The notes: generated by a model not told the origin, from the letters alone. DNA of 64,000 nt from Actinoplanes campanulatus (GCF_014647795.1 NZ_BMPW01000024.1:1-64000), one strand, 5' to 3'. Counted from the stretch's first letter, positions 26,363-36,324 are shown. A program made the numbers and translations.

Positions 26363-27106
26363 ATGCCGGAAATCAACCAAGATCGAACAACCGTCCCGAG
26401 CCGCCGCAGGCTGGCACTCGTCCTCGGTGCGGTGCTCGTGCTCCTGGTCACCGTCAACATCGCGGCCAAGTACGGGCCGCCGCGCACCGGCCTGGTGGCC
26501 GGGCCGCTCGTGGCAGCGGGGCTCATCCTGCTGGGCCGCCGCGCCGGGCTCACCTGGCACGACATGGGACTGTCCCGGCGTACCCTGATCCCCGGCCTGA
26601 AATACGCGGTCGGGGCGGTTCTCGCCGTGGCCGTGGTCTACGCCATCGGGGCCGCCCTGCCGTTCACCCGCGGCGCCTTCGACGACGTCCGCTACCACCT
26701 GCACCTGCACGCCGCGCTGCTCACCGCCTTCGTGGTGGTGCCGCTCGGCACCGTGCTGCTGGAGGAGGTCGCCTTCCGCGGCGTCCTGCACGGCCTGATC
26801 AGCCGCCACCGTGGCGCGATGTGGGCGAGCATCGCCTCGTCGGTGCTGTTCGGGCTCTGGCACATCCTGCCGTCGCTGCGCCTCGCCAAGGCCAACCACG
26901 GCGTCGGCGCTGTCCTCGGCACCGACCTCACCGGCCAGATCCTCGCGATCCTCGGCGCCGTCGCCTTCACCGCCGTGGCCGGCCTGCTGCTGTGCGAGCT
27001 GCGCCGCCGCAGCGGCAGCCTCCTCGCGGCCGCCGCCCTGCACTGGGCCACCAACGGCCTGGGCCTGCTGATCACCGCGGGCCTCGCCGCCTTCCGCCTG
27101 GCCTGA
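26363..27106 (+). CDS. CPBP-family intramembrane metalloprotease
   Basis: A 247-residue membrane protein with six to seven helices. CPBP (Abi/Rce1-like) motifs: EEVAFRGVLHGLI (Glu-Glu-x3-Arg), FGLWHILPSL (His) and ALHWATNGLGL (His..Asn). The family includes CAAX-type proteases and bacteriocin self-immunity proteins; no peptide substrate is encoded nearby. ATG at 26363 is chosen as the beginning of a plausible cytosolic N-terminus. A perfect hairpin follows the stop. Confidence 0.85.
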   Translation: MPEINQDRTTVPSRRRLALVLGAVLVLLVTVNIAAKYGPPRTGLVAGPLVAAGLILLGRRAGLTWHDMGLSRRTLIPGLKYAVGAVLAVAVVYAIGAALPFTRGAFDDVRYHLHLHAALLTAFVVVPLGTVLLEEVAFRGVLHGLISRHRGAMWASIASSVLFGLWHILPSLRLAKANHGVGAVLGTDLTGQILAILGAVAFTAVAGLLLCELRRRSGSLLAAAALHWATNGLGLLITAGLAAFRLA

Positions 27107-27141
27107 CCCACCGTCTCGGCTGGCATCGCGTGAGATATCCC

Positions 27142-27194
27142 GGCTGGCTCTCGGCGCTGTTTCGGCCGGCGTGAAACAGCGCCGAGAGCCAGCC
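27142..27194. terminator. Long perfect hairpin between convergent genes
   Basis: A perfect 22-bp inverted repeat (27142-27163 with 27173-27194) around a 9-nt loop. It lies between the CPBP stop and the molybdenum-hydroxylase stop and should terminate both. Confidence 0.8.
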
Positions 27195-27201
27195 CGGGGG
27201 C

Positions 27202-29193
27202 TCATCCGACCGGGACGCCGTACGGCATTCCGGTGACCGGCCCGCCGTACGCCGCGAAGGCCGACGCGATCGCCGCCGCGGCCGGAGGATAGGCGAGTTC
27301 ACCCAGCCCACCGATCGGGGCATCGGAACCCACCAGCACCACCTCGATCGCCGGGCAGTCGGTGATCCGCGCCCAGGCGTAGTCCCGGAACGACGACTGC
27401 ACCACCGCACCGTCGCGGACCGTGATCTGCGCGCCGAGAACCGTCGACACCGCGTCCAGAACGGCCCCCTCCACCTGCGCCCGGACACCGGACGGGTGAA
27501 CCGGGACCCCGACGTCCACCGCGGCGGTCACCTTCCGCACCCGCCGGGCGGCCGCGTCGACGGTGGCCAGCACGGCGACCGCCGACCCGTAGTCCAGGTG
27601 GCAGGCGACGCCGTCCGGATCCGGATGCGACCGTGCCGCGGCGTCGAGGACCGCGCGCAGCCGCGAGCCGGCCGGCAGCAGACGCCGCCGGAACTCCACC
27701 TGATCATGACCGCCGGCCTGAGCGATCTCGCTGAGGAAACACTCCTCGGCATACCCGAACTGCCCCGCGTAGACGCCCCGCCAGAAGCCGGTACGAAGCG
27801 GCGCCGGACGCAGCGTCACCGTCACGTCGCCGGGCACCGCGTACGGGAAATGGTCGCCGCTGGCCTTCACCACCACCGGGCTGGCGAACGGCGGGCTGAC
27901 CGACAACGGCCACGTCACCACCTGATGGGCCCGGCCGACCGGCAGTCCGTCGGCGCCGAGAGTGGCCGACAGCCGGTGCACCGACATCGGCCGGTACGAG
28001 TCGTGCCGGGTGTCGTCGTCGCGCGTCCACCGCACGCTGACCGGCTGTCCGGCCGCCCGTGAGCAGGCGACCGCCTCGAACACGGCGTCGGTCTCGATCC
28101 GCCGCCCGAACCCACCGCCGGCCAGCGTCGGCCGCACGTCGATCTGCGCCTCCGGCAGGGCCAGCGCCCGGGCCAGCTGGGTCCGCACGCCGCCGGGGTC
28201 CTGAATCGGCGCCCACACCTTCACGCCGGTGGCGGTGACGTGGGCGGTCGCGTTCATCGGCTCCATCGGCGCGTGCGCGAGCAGCGGCAGCCGGTAGACC
28301 CGCTGGACGGCGGGATCGCCCGGCACCGCGGCCAGCGCGGCCTCCAGCGCATCGAGCCAGACCCGGCTGTCGGCGGCCGGCGTGCCCCCGGTCCAGGCGA
28401 CTTTCAGCAGCTCACGACCGCGCAGCGCGGTGGCCGTCCGGTCCGCGACCACCGCGACACCGCCCTGGCCGGCGCCGGGCGCGGCGAGCCGGACCACGGC
28501 GACCACCCCCGGCACGGCCAGCGTGGCGGAATCGTCGACGGTGTCCGGGATCGCGCCGATCCACGGCGGCCGGGCCACCACGGCGACCAGGCTGCCGGCC
28601 GGGGCGGACTCGGCGCCGTAGCGGGCCCGGCCGGTCACGATGTCACGGGCGTCCGAGCGCCCGGCCCGGGTCCGGCCGATCAGCCGCCACCTCTCCGGCG
28701 GGGTGAGCGTCACCGCGACGGTCGCCGGGTCCAGCGCGGCGGCGGCCGGCACCAGGCTGCGGTAGGGGAGTGCGGCGTGCGCGGGATGCCGCACCCGGCC
28801 CTGGCGAGCCGTGCACTCCTCGACCGGAACCTGCCAGCGGGCGGCCGCCGCGGCGATCAGCAGACAGCGGGCCGTCGCCGCGGCGGTGCGCAGGGGTTCG
28901 GCCATCTGCCGGCTGGACGTCGAGTTCGCGACCGCCTGCGGGCCGTAGGTGGCCGGGTCGCCGGGCGCCTGCTCCAGGGTGACGTCGGCGACCTCGACCG
29001 CCAGCTCCTCGGCCACCAGGACGGCGGCCATCGTGCGTACCCCCTGGCCGGTGTCGGGTTTGGGAACGGTCGCCGTGATCCGGCCACGCGCGTCCACGCG
29101 TACGAACACGGTCCTGATCTGTTGATCCTGGGCTGGGGCAGGAACAGCCACCACCAGCGCCGCGCCGAGAAAGCCCCGCCGGGTGATCGTCAT
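27202..29193 (-). CDS. Molybdenum hydroxylase large subunit (IorB-like)
   Basis: A 663-residue molybdopterin-binding subunit of the xanthine dehydrogenase family, closest in layout to isoquinoline 1-oxidoreductase beta subunits. Residues 1-22 carry a Tat signal ([10 protein letters not shown]), so the folded complex is likely exported. The Moco region has [13 protein letters not shown] and [11 protein letters not shown]. The C-terminal part is somewhat short compared with usual ~730-770-residue IorB. It overlaps the iron-sulphur subunit gene by 4 nt. It oxidises aldehydes or N-heterocycles; substrate unknown. No XdhC-type maturation gene is next to it. Confidence 0.85.
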   Translation of the reverse strand: MTITRRGFLGAALVVAVPAPAQDQQIRTVFVRVDARGRITATVPKPDTGQGVRTMAAVLVAEELAVEVADVTLEQAPGDPATYGPQAVANSTSSRQMAEPLRTAAATARCLLIAAAAARWQVPVEECTARQGRVRHPAHAALPYRSLVPAAAALDPATVAVTLTPPERWRLIGRTRAGRSDARDIVTGRARYGAESAPAGSLVAVVARPPWIGAIPDTVDDSATLAVPGVVAVVRLAAPGAGQGGVAVVADRTATALRGRELLKVAWTGGTPAADSRVWLDALEAALAAVPGDPAVQRVYRLPLLAHAPMEPMNATAHVTATGVKVWAPIQDPGGVRTQLARALALPEAQIDVRPTLAGGGFGRRIETDAVFEAVACSRAAGQPVSVRWTRDDDTRHDSYRPMSVHRLSATLGADGLPVGRAHQVVTWPLSVSPPFASPVVVKASGDHFPYAVPGDVTVTLRPAPLRTGFWRGVYAGQFGYAEECFLSEIAQAGGHDQVEFRRRLLPAGSRLRAVLDAAARSHPDPDGVACHLDYGSAVAVLATVDAAARRVRKVTAAVDVGVPVHPSGVRAQVEGAVLDAVSTVLGAQITVRDGAVVQSSFRDYAWARITDCPAIEVVLVGSDAPIGGLGELAYPPAAAAIASAFAAYGGPVTGMPYGVPVG

Positions 29194-29669
29194 CGGTCAC
29201 CCCGGACGATCTCGGCGGCCCGCCGGACCGCCGCCCGGATCCGCGGATAGGTCCCGCAGCGGCACACGTTGTCCCGCAGCGCCCGGTCGATCTGCTCATC
29301 GTCCGGGTCCGGGATCTCCGCCAGCAGCGCCACCGTGCTCATGATCTGCCCCGGCTGGCAGTAGCCGCACTGCGCCACGTCCAGTTCCAGCCACGCCCGC
29401 TGCACCGGATGGTCGTGCAGGCCCTCGATCGTCGTGATCCGGGCGCCCGCCGCATCCTCGACACTGCGCACACACGGCCGCGCCGCCGCCCCGTCGATCA
29501 GCGACACACACGCACCGCACGCGCCGACACCGCAGCCGTACCGCGGACCGGTCAGCCCGAGCTCCTCCCGCAGCGCCCAGAGCAGCGGCGTCTCCCCGGG
29601 CACGTCCACCGTGCGACGCCTTCCGTTGACGTGCAACCGGTACCGGCTCAACTCCGCCTCCATCGACAT
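29190..29669 (-). CDS. Molybdenum hydroxylase 2Fe-2S subunit (IorA-like)
   Basis: A 159-residue subunit with two [2Fe-2S] clusters: the plant-ferredoxin type [15 protein letters not shown] with a later Cys in RPCVRS, and the helical [10 protein letters not shown] ... [10 protein letters not shown]. It passes electrons from the Moco subunit to an outside acceptor, probably a cytochrome c, since no FAD subunit is encoded here. Stop/start overlap with the large subunit shows coupling. Confidence 0.92.
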   Translation of the reverse strand: MSMEAELSRYRLHVNGRRRTVDVPGETPLLWALREELGLTGPRYGCGVGACGACVSLIDGAAARPCVRSVEDAAGARITTIEGLHDHPVQRAWLELDVAQCGYCQPGQIMSTVALLAEIPDPDDEQIDRALRDNVCRCGTYPRIRAAVRRAAEIVRGDR

Positions 29670-29713
29670 TCGCAGATTGTTTGGCCAGCCGAATATCGGC
29701 CATACTCGTGGCC

Positions 29714-30748
29714 GTGGTCAATGAAACGCCGTTTCCCAGTGAACGGGCGCTGATCCTCGGAGTGCCCGCCGTCGCGGTGCTCACCGGCCTGGTGTGGCTG
29801 CTCGGGCAGAGCCTGACCGACGTCACGCTGCTGCCCGACCAGGGCGCGAGCTGGTACTACTGGAAGCTGCCCGAGCCGACCGCGTGGACCCGGCTGTCCG
29901 CCTGGTTCGGTTACGCCGCGCACCAGATCGTCTCCTGGGGCCTGATCTGGTGGGCGCAGACCCACGCCCGCCGCTACACCCGCGGCCTGAAACGGGTGAA
30001 CGTGGTGGCGCTCGCCGCGAATCTCGGTTTCATCGGCCTGCACGAGCTGCAGACCCACCTGTTCTACGACGGCCTGGCCCAGGACGTGTCGATCTTCAGC
30101 TCGCAGGGCTCGGTGGTGCTCCTGCTGGTCGTCGTCCTGCTCATGGAGAACCGGCGGCGCGGCCTGATCGCCGGCAAGCCAATGCCGATCCCGGCTTCAA
30201 TAGGAGATTTTGTTCGTAGATATCATGGATTCTTGTTCAGTTGGGCCATTATCTACACTTTTTGGTACCACCCGATGGTCACCACGAGCGGCCACCTGAT
30301 CGGCTTCTTCTACATGTTCCTGCTGCTCATCCAGAGCAGCCTGATGTTCACCACGGCACACACCAATCGCTGGTGGACGGTCAGCCTGGAGCTCATGGTG
30401 GCCGTCCACGGCACCCTCGTCGCCGTGATGAACTCCGGACCCGGCGGCGCCTGGCCCAAGTTCCTCTTCGGCTTCCTGGCCGTCTTCGTGATCACCCAGA
30501 TGCACGGCCTCGGCCTCGGCCCGACCACCCGGTGGCTGATCCTCGGCGGCTACCTCGCGCTTCTGATCTTCGTGTACGCGGGCCGCGGGCTCTCGACCGT
30601 CCATGAGGTGCTCCGCGTACCCATGGCCGAATATCTGGTGATGGCGGTGCTGGTGCTTCTGCTGTGGCCGGTCGCCGCGGTGTGGCAGCGGCGGCGTCTC
30701 TCCCGGCAGCCCGCCGCCGTCCCTCCAGTTGATCAAGCCCGCATATGA
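29714..30748 (+). CDS. Polytopic membrane protein, unrecognised
   Basis: A ~344-residue protein with around nine hydrophobic helices (e.g. [59 protein letters not shown]). I do not recognise the family. Several histidines lie in or near helices ([34 protein letters not shown]), which could bind haem or metal, but this is only suggestive. The GTG at 29714 is a guess; other GTG codons precede it and no ribosome site is clear. Bases ~30195-30267 are strikingly AT-rich with rare codons. Confidence 0.65.
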   Translation: MVNETPFPSERALILGVPAVAVLTGLVWLLGQSLTDVTLLPDQGASWYYWKLPEPTAWTRLSAWFGYAAHQIVSWGLIWWAQTHARRYTRGLKRVNVVALAANLGFIGLHELQTHLFYDGLAQDVSIFSSQGSVVLLLVVVLLMENRRRGLIAGKPMPIPASIGDFVRRYHGFLFSWAIIYTFWYHPMVTTSGHLIGFFYMFLLLIQSSLMFTTAHTNRWWTVSLELMVAVHGTLVAVMNSGPGGAWPKFLFGFLAVFVITQMHGLGLGPTTRWLILGGYLALLIFVYAGRGLSTVHEVLRVPMAEYLVMAVLVLLLWPVAAVWQRRRLSRQPAAVPPVDQARI

Positions 30749-30755
30749 TGACGCG

Positions 30756-31379
30756 ATGCTCGATTCCGCCCTTCTCAAAGCCGCCGAGGACGCCAGCGGC
30801 TTCATGCCCGCCGACGAGGGTCAGGCGCTCGCCGAGGCGGCACTCGCCGTCACCGTCGACGGCCCCCTGCTCGAGGTCGGCAGCTACCTGGGCAAGTCGA
30901 CCCTGTACCTGGCCGCCGCCGCCCGCCCCCGCGGCACGACCGTGGTCACCGTCGACCACCACCGCGGGTCCGAGGAACACCAGGCCGGTTGGGAGTACCA
31001 CGACCCCACCCTCGTCGACCCGGCGCTCGGGCTGATCGACACGTTGCCCGCCTTCCGGCGGACCATCGCGACCGCCGGCGCCGAGGACGTGGTCACCGCC
31101 GTGGTGGCCAGATCCGAGCACTTCGCCCGGATCTGGACGACCCCGCTCGCCTTCCTCTTCCTCGACGGCAGCCACACCGACGAGTCCGCCCAGCGCGACC
31201 TCGCCGGCTGGGCGCCGCACCTCGCCGTCGGCGGGGTCCTGGCCATCCACGACGTCTTCCCCGACCCCGCCGACGGTGGCCAGGCCCCCTACCGCATCTA
31301 CCGGCAGGCGCTGGCTACCGGTTCCTACTCGGAGCTTCCCGGGCAGGGCTCGCTGCGGCTGCTTCGACGGGACCACTGA
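30756..31379 (+). CDS. SAM-dependent methyltransferase (Methyltransf_24 type)
   Basis: A 207-residue class I methyltransferase. Motif I is LLEVGSYLGKSTLYLAAAA, acidic end VTVDHHRGS, then FLFLDGSHTDESAQRDL and GGVLAIHDVFPD. These match the CmcI/macrocin-O-methyltransferase-like group often used on sugars or secondary metabolites. The ATG at 30756 is chosen, 8 bp past the upstream stop. The last 65 nt overlap the convergent six-hairpin gene. Confidence 0.8.
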   Translation: MLDSALLKAAEDASGFMPADEGQALAEAALAVTVDGPLLEVGSYLGKSTLYLAAAARPRGTTVVTVDHHRGSEEHQAGWEYHDPTLVDPALGLIDTLPAFRRTIATAGAEDVVTAVVARSEHFARIWTTPLAFLFLDGSHTDESAQRDLAGWAPHLAVGGVLAIHDVFPDPADGGQAPYRIYRQALATGSYSELPGQGSLRLLRRDH

Positions 31380-32376
31380 AGATCTCCGACCGCGGGTGGG
31401 CGCCGTGCAGGGCGTCCACCGCCAGCACCACGGCCGCGGCCGTCCAGGTGGTCCGCTCCACCGGCCACCGCACCCCGTCGGTGAGCACCAGCCCGGTCCA
31501 GTACGACCCGTCCGCCTCCCGCAGGTGCTGCATGGCCGAAACCATCTCCTCGGCGGCGTCCCGGTCACCGACCGCGTGCAGAGACAGGGCCAGCTCGCAC
31601 GTCTCCGCCCCGGTCACCCACGGCCGGTCGGACACACAGCGGGCACCCCGCCCCGGCACCACGAACTCGTCCCAGCGCCTCCGCAGCCGCTCACGGGCCG
31701 GTTCGCCACGCAGCGCCCCACCCAGCACCGGGTAGTACCAGTCCATCGAGAACCGGTCCTTGTCCGCGAACGCCACCGGATGCCGCCGGATCGTGTGCCC
31801 GACCAGGTCGGCGGCCAGCTCCCAGTCCGGCTGCGGCTCACCCAGCCGCCCGGCGATCGCCGCCGCGCAGCGCAGCGCCTGATGCACGCTGGAGTTGCCG
31901 GTCAGCAGCGCCACCCGGTCCGGGAGGCCGTCCGGGCCCACCGCCCACCAGATCTCGCCACCCGGCGCCTGACAGCCCACCGTGAAGTCCACGGCCCGGC
32001 GCACCGTCGGCCACATCCGCTCCAGGAAGGCGTCGTCGCCGGTGCACAGCCAGTGATGCCAGGCGCCGACCGCCACGTACGCCGCATGGTTGGTCTCCGC
32101 GGTCGCGTCAGCGACCACGTCACCCGCCTCGTAACGTGCCGCCCACGAGCCGTCCGGCCGCTGCGTGCGGCGCAACCAGTCGTAGGCGGCCTCCGCCTTC
32201 GCGTTCTCCCCGCCCACGTCCAGCGCCATCGCGGCCTCGACGTGATCCCACGGATCGAGCTGCCCGCCGGAGAACCACGGGATGGCCCCGGACGGCTCCT
32301 GCTCGGCGGCGATGCTGGCGACCGTGGCGAGAACGTCGTCGGTGCTGAGCACTCCCGCCAGGTCAGGCAGCGACAC
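31315..32376 (-). CDS. Six-hairpin / prenyltransferase-like alpha-alpha barrel protein
   Basis: A 353-residue protein with repeated helical hairpins (DHVEAAMALDVGGENAKAEA, YDWLRRTQRPDGSWAARYEAG, TNHAAYVAVGAWHHWL, FSMDWYYPVLGGAL), the pattern of six-hairpin glycosidases and terpene-cyclase-like folds. QRPDGSW resembles the QW motif of squalene/prenyl enzymes. No catalytic pair can be pointed out. It is third in a minus-strand run GT4 - methyltransferase - this gene (14-nt overlap), so a role in making or trimming a glycolipid or glycoside is likely (inference). Confidence 0.65.
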   Translation of the reverse strand: MSLPDLAGVLSTDDVLATVASIAAEQEPSGAIPWFSGGQLDPWDHVEAAMALDVGGENAKAEAAYDWLRRTQRPDGSWAARYEAGDVVADATAETNHAAYVAVGAWHHWLCTGDDAFLERMWPTVRRAVDFTVGCQAPGGEIWWAVGPDGLPDRVALLTGNSSVHQALRCAAAIAGRLGEPQPDWELAADLVGHTIRRHPVAFADKDRFSMDWYYPVLGGALRGEPARERLRRRWDEFVVPGRGARCVSDRPWVTGAETCELALSLHAVGDRDAAEEMVSAMQHLREADGSYWTGLVLTDGVRWPVERTTWTAAAVVLAVDALHGAHPRSEIFSGPVEAAAASPAREAPSRNR

Positions 32377-33085
32377 TCGCGGCCACCTCCTCCTTACGGA
32401 GGTAGATCACCACGCTCTTTCCGATCAGCGGGTTGAGCGCCTGCTCCAGCACCCGGGTCAGCGCCGGCCGGTCGACGATGTCCCAGACCAGAAGCTTGTG
32501 GTACGCCCGGGTCGGCGCGGCGTCACCGATCGCGCACTTCAACCACCAGTACGGGCTGTGCAGAGCGTGCGCGAACCCGTTGCCGGTCACGGTCAGCCCC
32601 GCGTCCCGCAGCCGGCCGGACAGCTCGTCCTCCTTGTAGATGCGGACGTGGCCACCCTCGTTCGCGTGGTACTCGTCGGACAGCGCCCAGCACACCCGCT
32701 CCGGCAGCCAGCGCGGCACCGTCACCGCGGCCAGCCCACCCGGCTTGAGCACCCGGGTCAGCTCGGCGATCGCCGTCACGTCGTCCGGAATGTGCTCCAT
32801 CACCTCCGAGGCGATCACCCGGTCGAAACTGGCGTCCGGAAACGGCAACGCCAGAAGATCTCCGCGTACGGTGGTGGCGCTCGCCGCGGCCGGCGCCTCC
32901 CCGGCCATGTCCATGGCCGCGCACCACTGCCGGGTGGTGCCCAGATCCTTCTCACTGAGGTCCAGCGCGACGACGTGCGCGCCGCGCCGGTACGCCTCGA
33001 AGGTGTGCCGGCCCTCGCCGCAACCCAGATCCAGGACCCGCATCCCCGGACGCACGTCCAGCCGGTCGTAGTCGACGGTCAACAT
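32363..33085 (-). CDS. Class I SAM-dependent methyltransferase
   Basis: A 240-residue methyltransferase: motif I VLDLGCGEGRHTFEAYRRG, acidic VVALDLSEKDL, motif II ASFDRVIASEVMEHIPDDV, motif III LKPGGLAAVTVPRWLPE. Methyltransf_11 type. ATG at 33085 has AAGGGGA upstream. It sits 10 bp after the GT4 gene and overlaps the next gene by 14 nt, so the three are one operon. Acceptor unknown, perhaps the sugar or lipid handled by the glycosyltransferase. Confidence 0.85.
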   Translation of the reverse strand: MLTVDYDRLDVRPGMRVLDLGCGEGRHTFEAYRRGAHVVALDLSEKDLGTTRQWCAAMDMAGEAPAAASATTVRGDLLALPFPDASFDRVIASEVMEHIPDDVTAIAELTRVLKPGGLAAVTVPRWLPERVCWALSDEYHANEGGHVRIYKEDELSGRLRDAGLTVTGNGFAHALHSPYWWLKCAIGDAAPTRAYHKLLVWDIVDRPALTRVLEQALNPLIGKSVVIYLRKEEVAASVAA

Positions 33086-33095
33086 GTTGTTCCCC

Positions 33096-34520
33096 TTACC
33101 TGCCCTTCGCGGCGATCGCGTCGGCATACCACTGCGCGGTCCGTACCGCCGTGTGCCGCCACGTGAAGTTCTCGACCGCACGGCGGCGGCCTTCAGCGCC
33201 CAGCCTGCGGCGCAGGTCCTCGTCGTCGAGCAGTCGCCCGATCGCGGCGGCCAGCGCCCCCGCGTCCCCCGGCGGCACATGCAGCGACGCCAGCCCGTCC
33301 GGCCCGGCGACCTCCGGCAGCGCGCCCGCGGTGGTCACCACCAGCGGCACCCCGCACGCCATCGCCTCCACGGCGGGCAGCGAGAAACCCTCGTACCGAG
33401 AGGGCACCGCCGCGACCGTCGCTGACCGGAAGAGATCAGCCAGCTCGTCATCACTGATCCCGGAGACGAACCGCACCACCCGATCGAGCCCGAGCCGCGC
33501 GATGGCCTGGGCGGCGGCCCCTTTCGGCCGCGCCGACCCCACGACGACCAGCTCGACGTCGCGCTCGGCGCGCAGCTTGGCCACCGCCTCGATCAGCTCG
33601 CTGAGCCCTTTGAGCGGCACGTCCGCGCTGGCCACGGCCACGATCCGCCCCACCTTCGAGCCGATGCCCGGCCTCTCCCCGGATGCCGCGCTGAACGTGC
33701 CCAGCTCTTCACCGGATGCCGTGCGGAACGTGCCCGGTCCTTCACCGGATGCCGTGCGGAGCGTGCTCAGCTCTTCTTCAGATGCTGTGCTGAACGTGCC
33801 CGGCTTTTCTCCGGTCGCCGTGCTGAGCGCCCTTTCTCTGGGCACCGGGCTGAACGTGTCGGTGTCGACGCCGACGCCGATCACCCGCAGCCGCTCGGCC
33901 CGCACCCCGAAGGCATCGACGATCTCGTCCCGCGCCGCCCCGGAAACCGTGGTCAGCCAGGGCAGACGCCGAGCCACCCGCCCCTGCATCCGGGTGAACG
34001 CATACCACCGCCGCAACGACATCCGCCGCTTCCAGTCCGGCGCGGCGGCCAGTTCGAGATCACGGTCGACGGTGATCGGATGGTGAATCGTCGCCACCAC
34101 CGGCGTCCCCGACCGGCTCAGCGGCAGAAGCCCGTACCCGAGGCACTGGTTGTCGTGCACGACATCGAACTCACCGGCCCGCCCCCGCAGATGCCGCCAG
34201 GCCCGAAGCGAAAACGTCAACGGCTCCGGGAACGCCCCCGTACACATCGCCGCCCACTCGAGAGCATCGATGCTGTCCTTGAACTCGGACCACGCCGGCG
34301 TCCGAAACGGATCAGGCTCCCGGTAGAGATCGAGGCTGGGCAGCTCAGTGAGCCGCACCCCTTCATCAAGCACCGGCAGCGGCGGCCCCGAGATCACCTC
34401 AACGTGGTGACCCAACGCGACGAGTTCCCGGGACAGGTGCCGGACATAGATCCCCTGACCCCCACTGTGCGGTTTGCTCCGATAAGACAGCAGGGCGATG
34501 CGAAGCGGCTCGGAGATCAC
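33096..34520 (-). CDS. Family 4 glycosyltransferase with tandem-repeat insertion
   Basis: A 474-residue retaining GT-B glycosyltransferase. N-terminal domain: LSYRSKPHSGGQGIYVRHLS and VVATIHHPI. C-terminal nucleotide-sugar domain: RIVAVASADVPLKGLSELIE, VSGISDDELADLFRSATVA, PSRYEGFSLPAVEAMACGVP (EX7E motif). Between the domains, at residues ~225-280, is an insertion of about five 11-residue repeats (TASGE..GTF pattern) encoded by a 33-bp tandem repeat; other GT4 enzymes lack it. Start is GTG with AGGG upstream. First gene of a three-gene run. Confidence 0.88.
   Translation of the reverse strand: MISEPLRIALLSYRSKPHSGGQGIYVRHLSRELVALGHHVEVISGPPLPVLDEGVRLTELPSLDLYREPDPFRTPAWSEFKDSIDALEWAAMCTGAFPEPLTFSLRAWRHLRGRAGEFDVVHDNQCLGYGLLPLSRSGTPVVATIHHPITVDRDLELAAAPDWKRRMSLRRWYAFTRMQGRVARRLPWLTTVSGAARDEIVDAFGVRAERLRVIGVGVDTDTFSPVPRERALSTATGEKPGTFSTASEEELSTLRTASGEGPGTFRTASGEELGTFSAASGERPGIGSKVGRIVAVASADVPLKGLSELIEAVAKLRAERDVELVVVGSARPKGAAAQAIARLGLDRVVRFVSGISDDELADLFRSATVAAVPSRYEGFSLPAVEAMACGVPLVVTTAGALPEVAGPDGLASLHVPPGDAGALAAAIGRLLDDEDLRRRLGAEGRRRAVENFTWRHTAVRTAQWYADAIAAKGR
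33680..33844. repeat. 33-bp tandem repeat inside GT4 gene
   Basis: Five units of 33 bp (33680, 33713, 33746, 33779, 33812), each near CGGATGCCGTGCGGAACGTG plus 13 bases, with scattered substitutions. The unit length keeps frame (11 codons). It encodes a flexible, acidic/Thr-Ser-rich linker. Confidence 0.85.
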
Positions 34521-35391
34521 CCGATGACCCTAACGAGCGATCACCAACCTCCCGACATGGGGATTCGATCTTCAAAACCAAACCCCGACCCTCCCCGGTA
34601 CGCCCACCCGAACCGTCCCCCGAATTTGGCACACCTCCACCGCCCCAACACCATCCCCAGCCACCCGCCATCGCCCGCCATCGCCCGTCGCCGCCCGCCG
34701 CTCGCCCACTCACCGCCCGTCGCGCCCGTCGCGCCCGCCCGTCCGCCCGCGGTTCGTCGCGCCCGCCCGTCCGCCCGCGGTCCGTCGCGCCCGCCCGTCT
34801 TTCCGCCCGTCCGCCGTCTGTCCGCCCGCCGCTCGCCGCCGTCCGTCCGCCGTCCGCCTGTCGCGCCCGTCGCGTTTGCTGCGCCCGCCAGTTGTACCTG
34901 TGATCCGTCGCTCACCGTCCGTTGCCGTCGTGCCCGTCGCGCTCGCTGCCTGCCTGTCGCGCCACCCCTCGCTCGCTGCACCCGCCAGGCGGCGTGCCGG
35001 GCAATCGACTGGCCGACCGCTCGGGTGCGCTGTCGTCGGCGCAGGGTTCGTCCGGGTTGCCGTTGCTGGACAGTGGCCTCTGACCGGCGTGTGGGGGCGT
35101 CGCGCCAGCCGGTTATTCGAGCGTGGCGTCGCCGGTTGGGCCGAGGTCACCAGCTGCCGTCGCGGGTGGCTGCTCGTCCGCCAATGGGCGGCGTTCCACC
35201 AGCCCGCCACCTGGGTGCCGCGATGCCGGTGCTCCTGTTCGTTCAGGAGCGGGGCCGGTGGTCGCGGCCGTCCAACGCCCATCACTCGGGTGCGACCGTC
35301 GCCGGTGCCGTGCTCGACGGGAGCCCTTGCGAGGCGGTCGATGGATCTCGTCGGCTCGTGACGGCCGCCTACAATGCCGGCCCACGACGAG
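34521..35391. other. 870-bp noncoding region with C-rich low complexity
   Basis: No gene is supported here. From ~34672 to ~34990 the top strand is a degenerate run of CGCCCGTC / CCGCCCG units, including an approximately 28-bp unit repeated near 34725-34800. The right half (35000-35390) is ordinary GC-rich sequence with no recognisable product in any frame. Confidence 0.55.
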
Positions 35392-36324
35392 TCAGCGGAA
35401 CGTCCACCTCTGGTTGTTGCCGCCGACACACGTGGTGACCACGACAGCGCGGGCCGGCTGTGCTCCCGAGTAGGGATCGGTGAGGCACTGCCCGTTCGAG
35501 ACGTTGCGCAACACCCCGTTCTCGAACAGTTGCCACTGCGCCGTGGTCCGGGTGTCGCAGCGGGTGAGATGCACGGTGCCGTCACCCACCAGATTGGCGC
35601 ACATGTCCAGGACCTCGAGGGTGCGATCCGCATTGAGTTGCCACCGCTGCGGGCTGGTGCCGTTGCAGTCATCGACGTGGACCTCCTGGTTGTCCTCTGC
35701 GGAACCGCCCCGCAGGTCCAGGCAGAGCCCGTTGCCGGTGACGAGGAGGCCGCTCCCGGTCGCGACCGAACTGGGCAGAAGCGAGATCGGCGGAGCCGGA
35801 GCCTCGGCCGATTTCGAGACGCTGGGCGCTGCCGAGGCGGTGGCCGAGGCATTCGCCGCCGACCCCGTCGCCGATCGACTCGGGCTCCTCGGGGCGGTCG
35901 GAACGGCGCCCCCACCATCGTCGCCACTGTCGCCAGCGTTCGAGTTCTCCCCCGGGCTCTCCTCGGTAGCGACACTCGCCGAGTTGGCAGGCCCCACCGC
36001 GGCCGGCAGTGACTGATCGGGCATGGACATCCAGCGTTCCTGCCCCTCACCCGGCCGGAACAGCGCATAACCAGCGACGGTCGCGACCGCGGCGACCGCG
36101 GCGCCGATCAGTAGAAGCGGCCGGACCCGCCGCTGCTCCCCGGCATCGGAGTCATCGGTCTTCCCAGCCGACACGATCGGCAGCAACTGCGTAGGTGGAT
36201 CCTCCGGCGCTCGCTGAGCCGGCCATGTCGCGACTGACGGCGCTGATTCGTCGTGGTCCCCATCCGGCAGAACGAACGGACGCACCAACAACGGATCACG
36301 ATCGTTGCCCCGATCATCGCCCAC
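35392..36324 (-). CDS. Membrane-anchored ricin-type lectin protein
   Basis: A 310-residue protein. An N-terminal cytosolic part (DPLLVRPFVLPDGD) precedes one membrane helix (~68-88, LLLIGAAVAAVATVAGYALF), a Ser/Ala/Pro-rich extracellular linker, and a C-terminal ricin B-chain-like beta-trefoil (~200-310) with three QxW-type repeats (PQRWQLN, TAQWQLF, NQRWTFR) and paired cysteines. It probably binds carbohydrate outside the cell. The GTG at 36324 is preferred over the ATG at 36375 because the conserved-looking N-terminus begins here; this is not certain. Confidence 0.75.
   Translation of the reverse strand: MGDDRGNDRDPLLVRPFVLPDGDHDESAPSVATWPAQRAPEDPPTQLLPIVSAGKTDDSDAGEQRRVRPLLLIGAAVAAVATVAGYALFRPGEGQERWMSMPDQSLPAAVGPANSASVATEESPGENSNAGDSGDDGGGAVPTAPRSPSRSATGSAANASATASAAPSVSKSAEAPAPPISLLPSSVATGSGLLVTGNGLCLDLRGGSAEDNQEVHVDDCNGTSPQRWQLNADRTLEVLDMCANLVGDGTVHLTRCDTRTTAQWQLFENGVLRNVSNGQCLTDPYSGAQPARAVVVTTCVGGNNQRWTFR

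Noticed and set aside
33680-33844. CRISPR-like array
   Set aside because: Units are directly adjacent with no spacers and lie in frame inside a glycosyltransferase.
34672-35361. Possible genes in the C-rich region before the lectin gene
   Set aside because: All frames give low-complexity Arg/Pro or Ser peptides with no ribosome site or recognisable domain.
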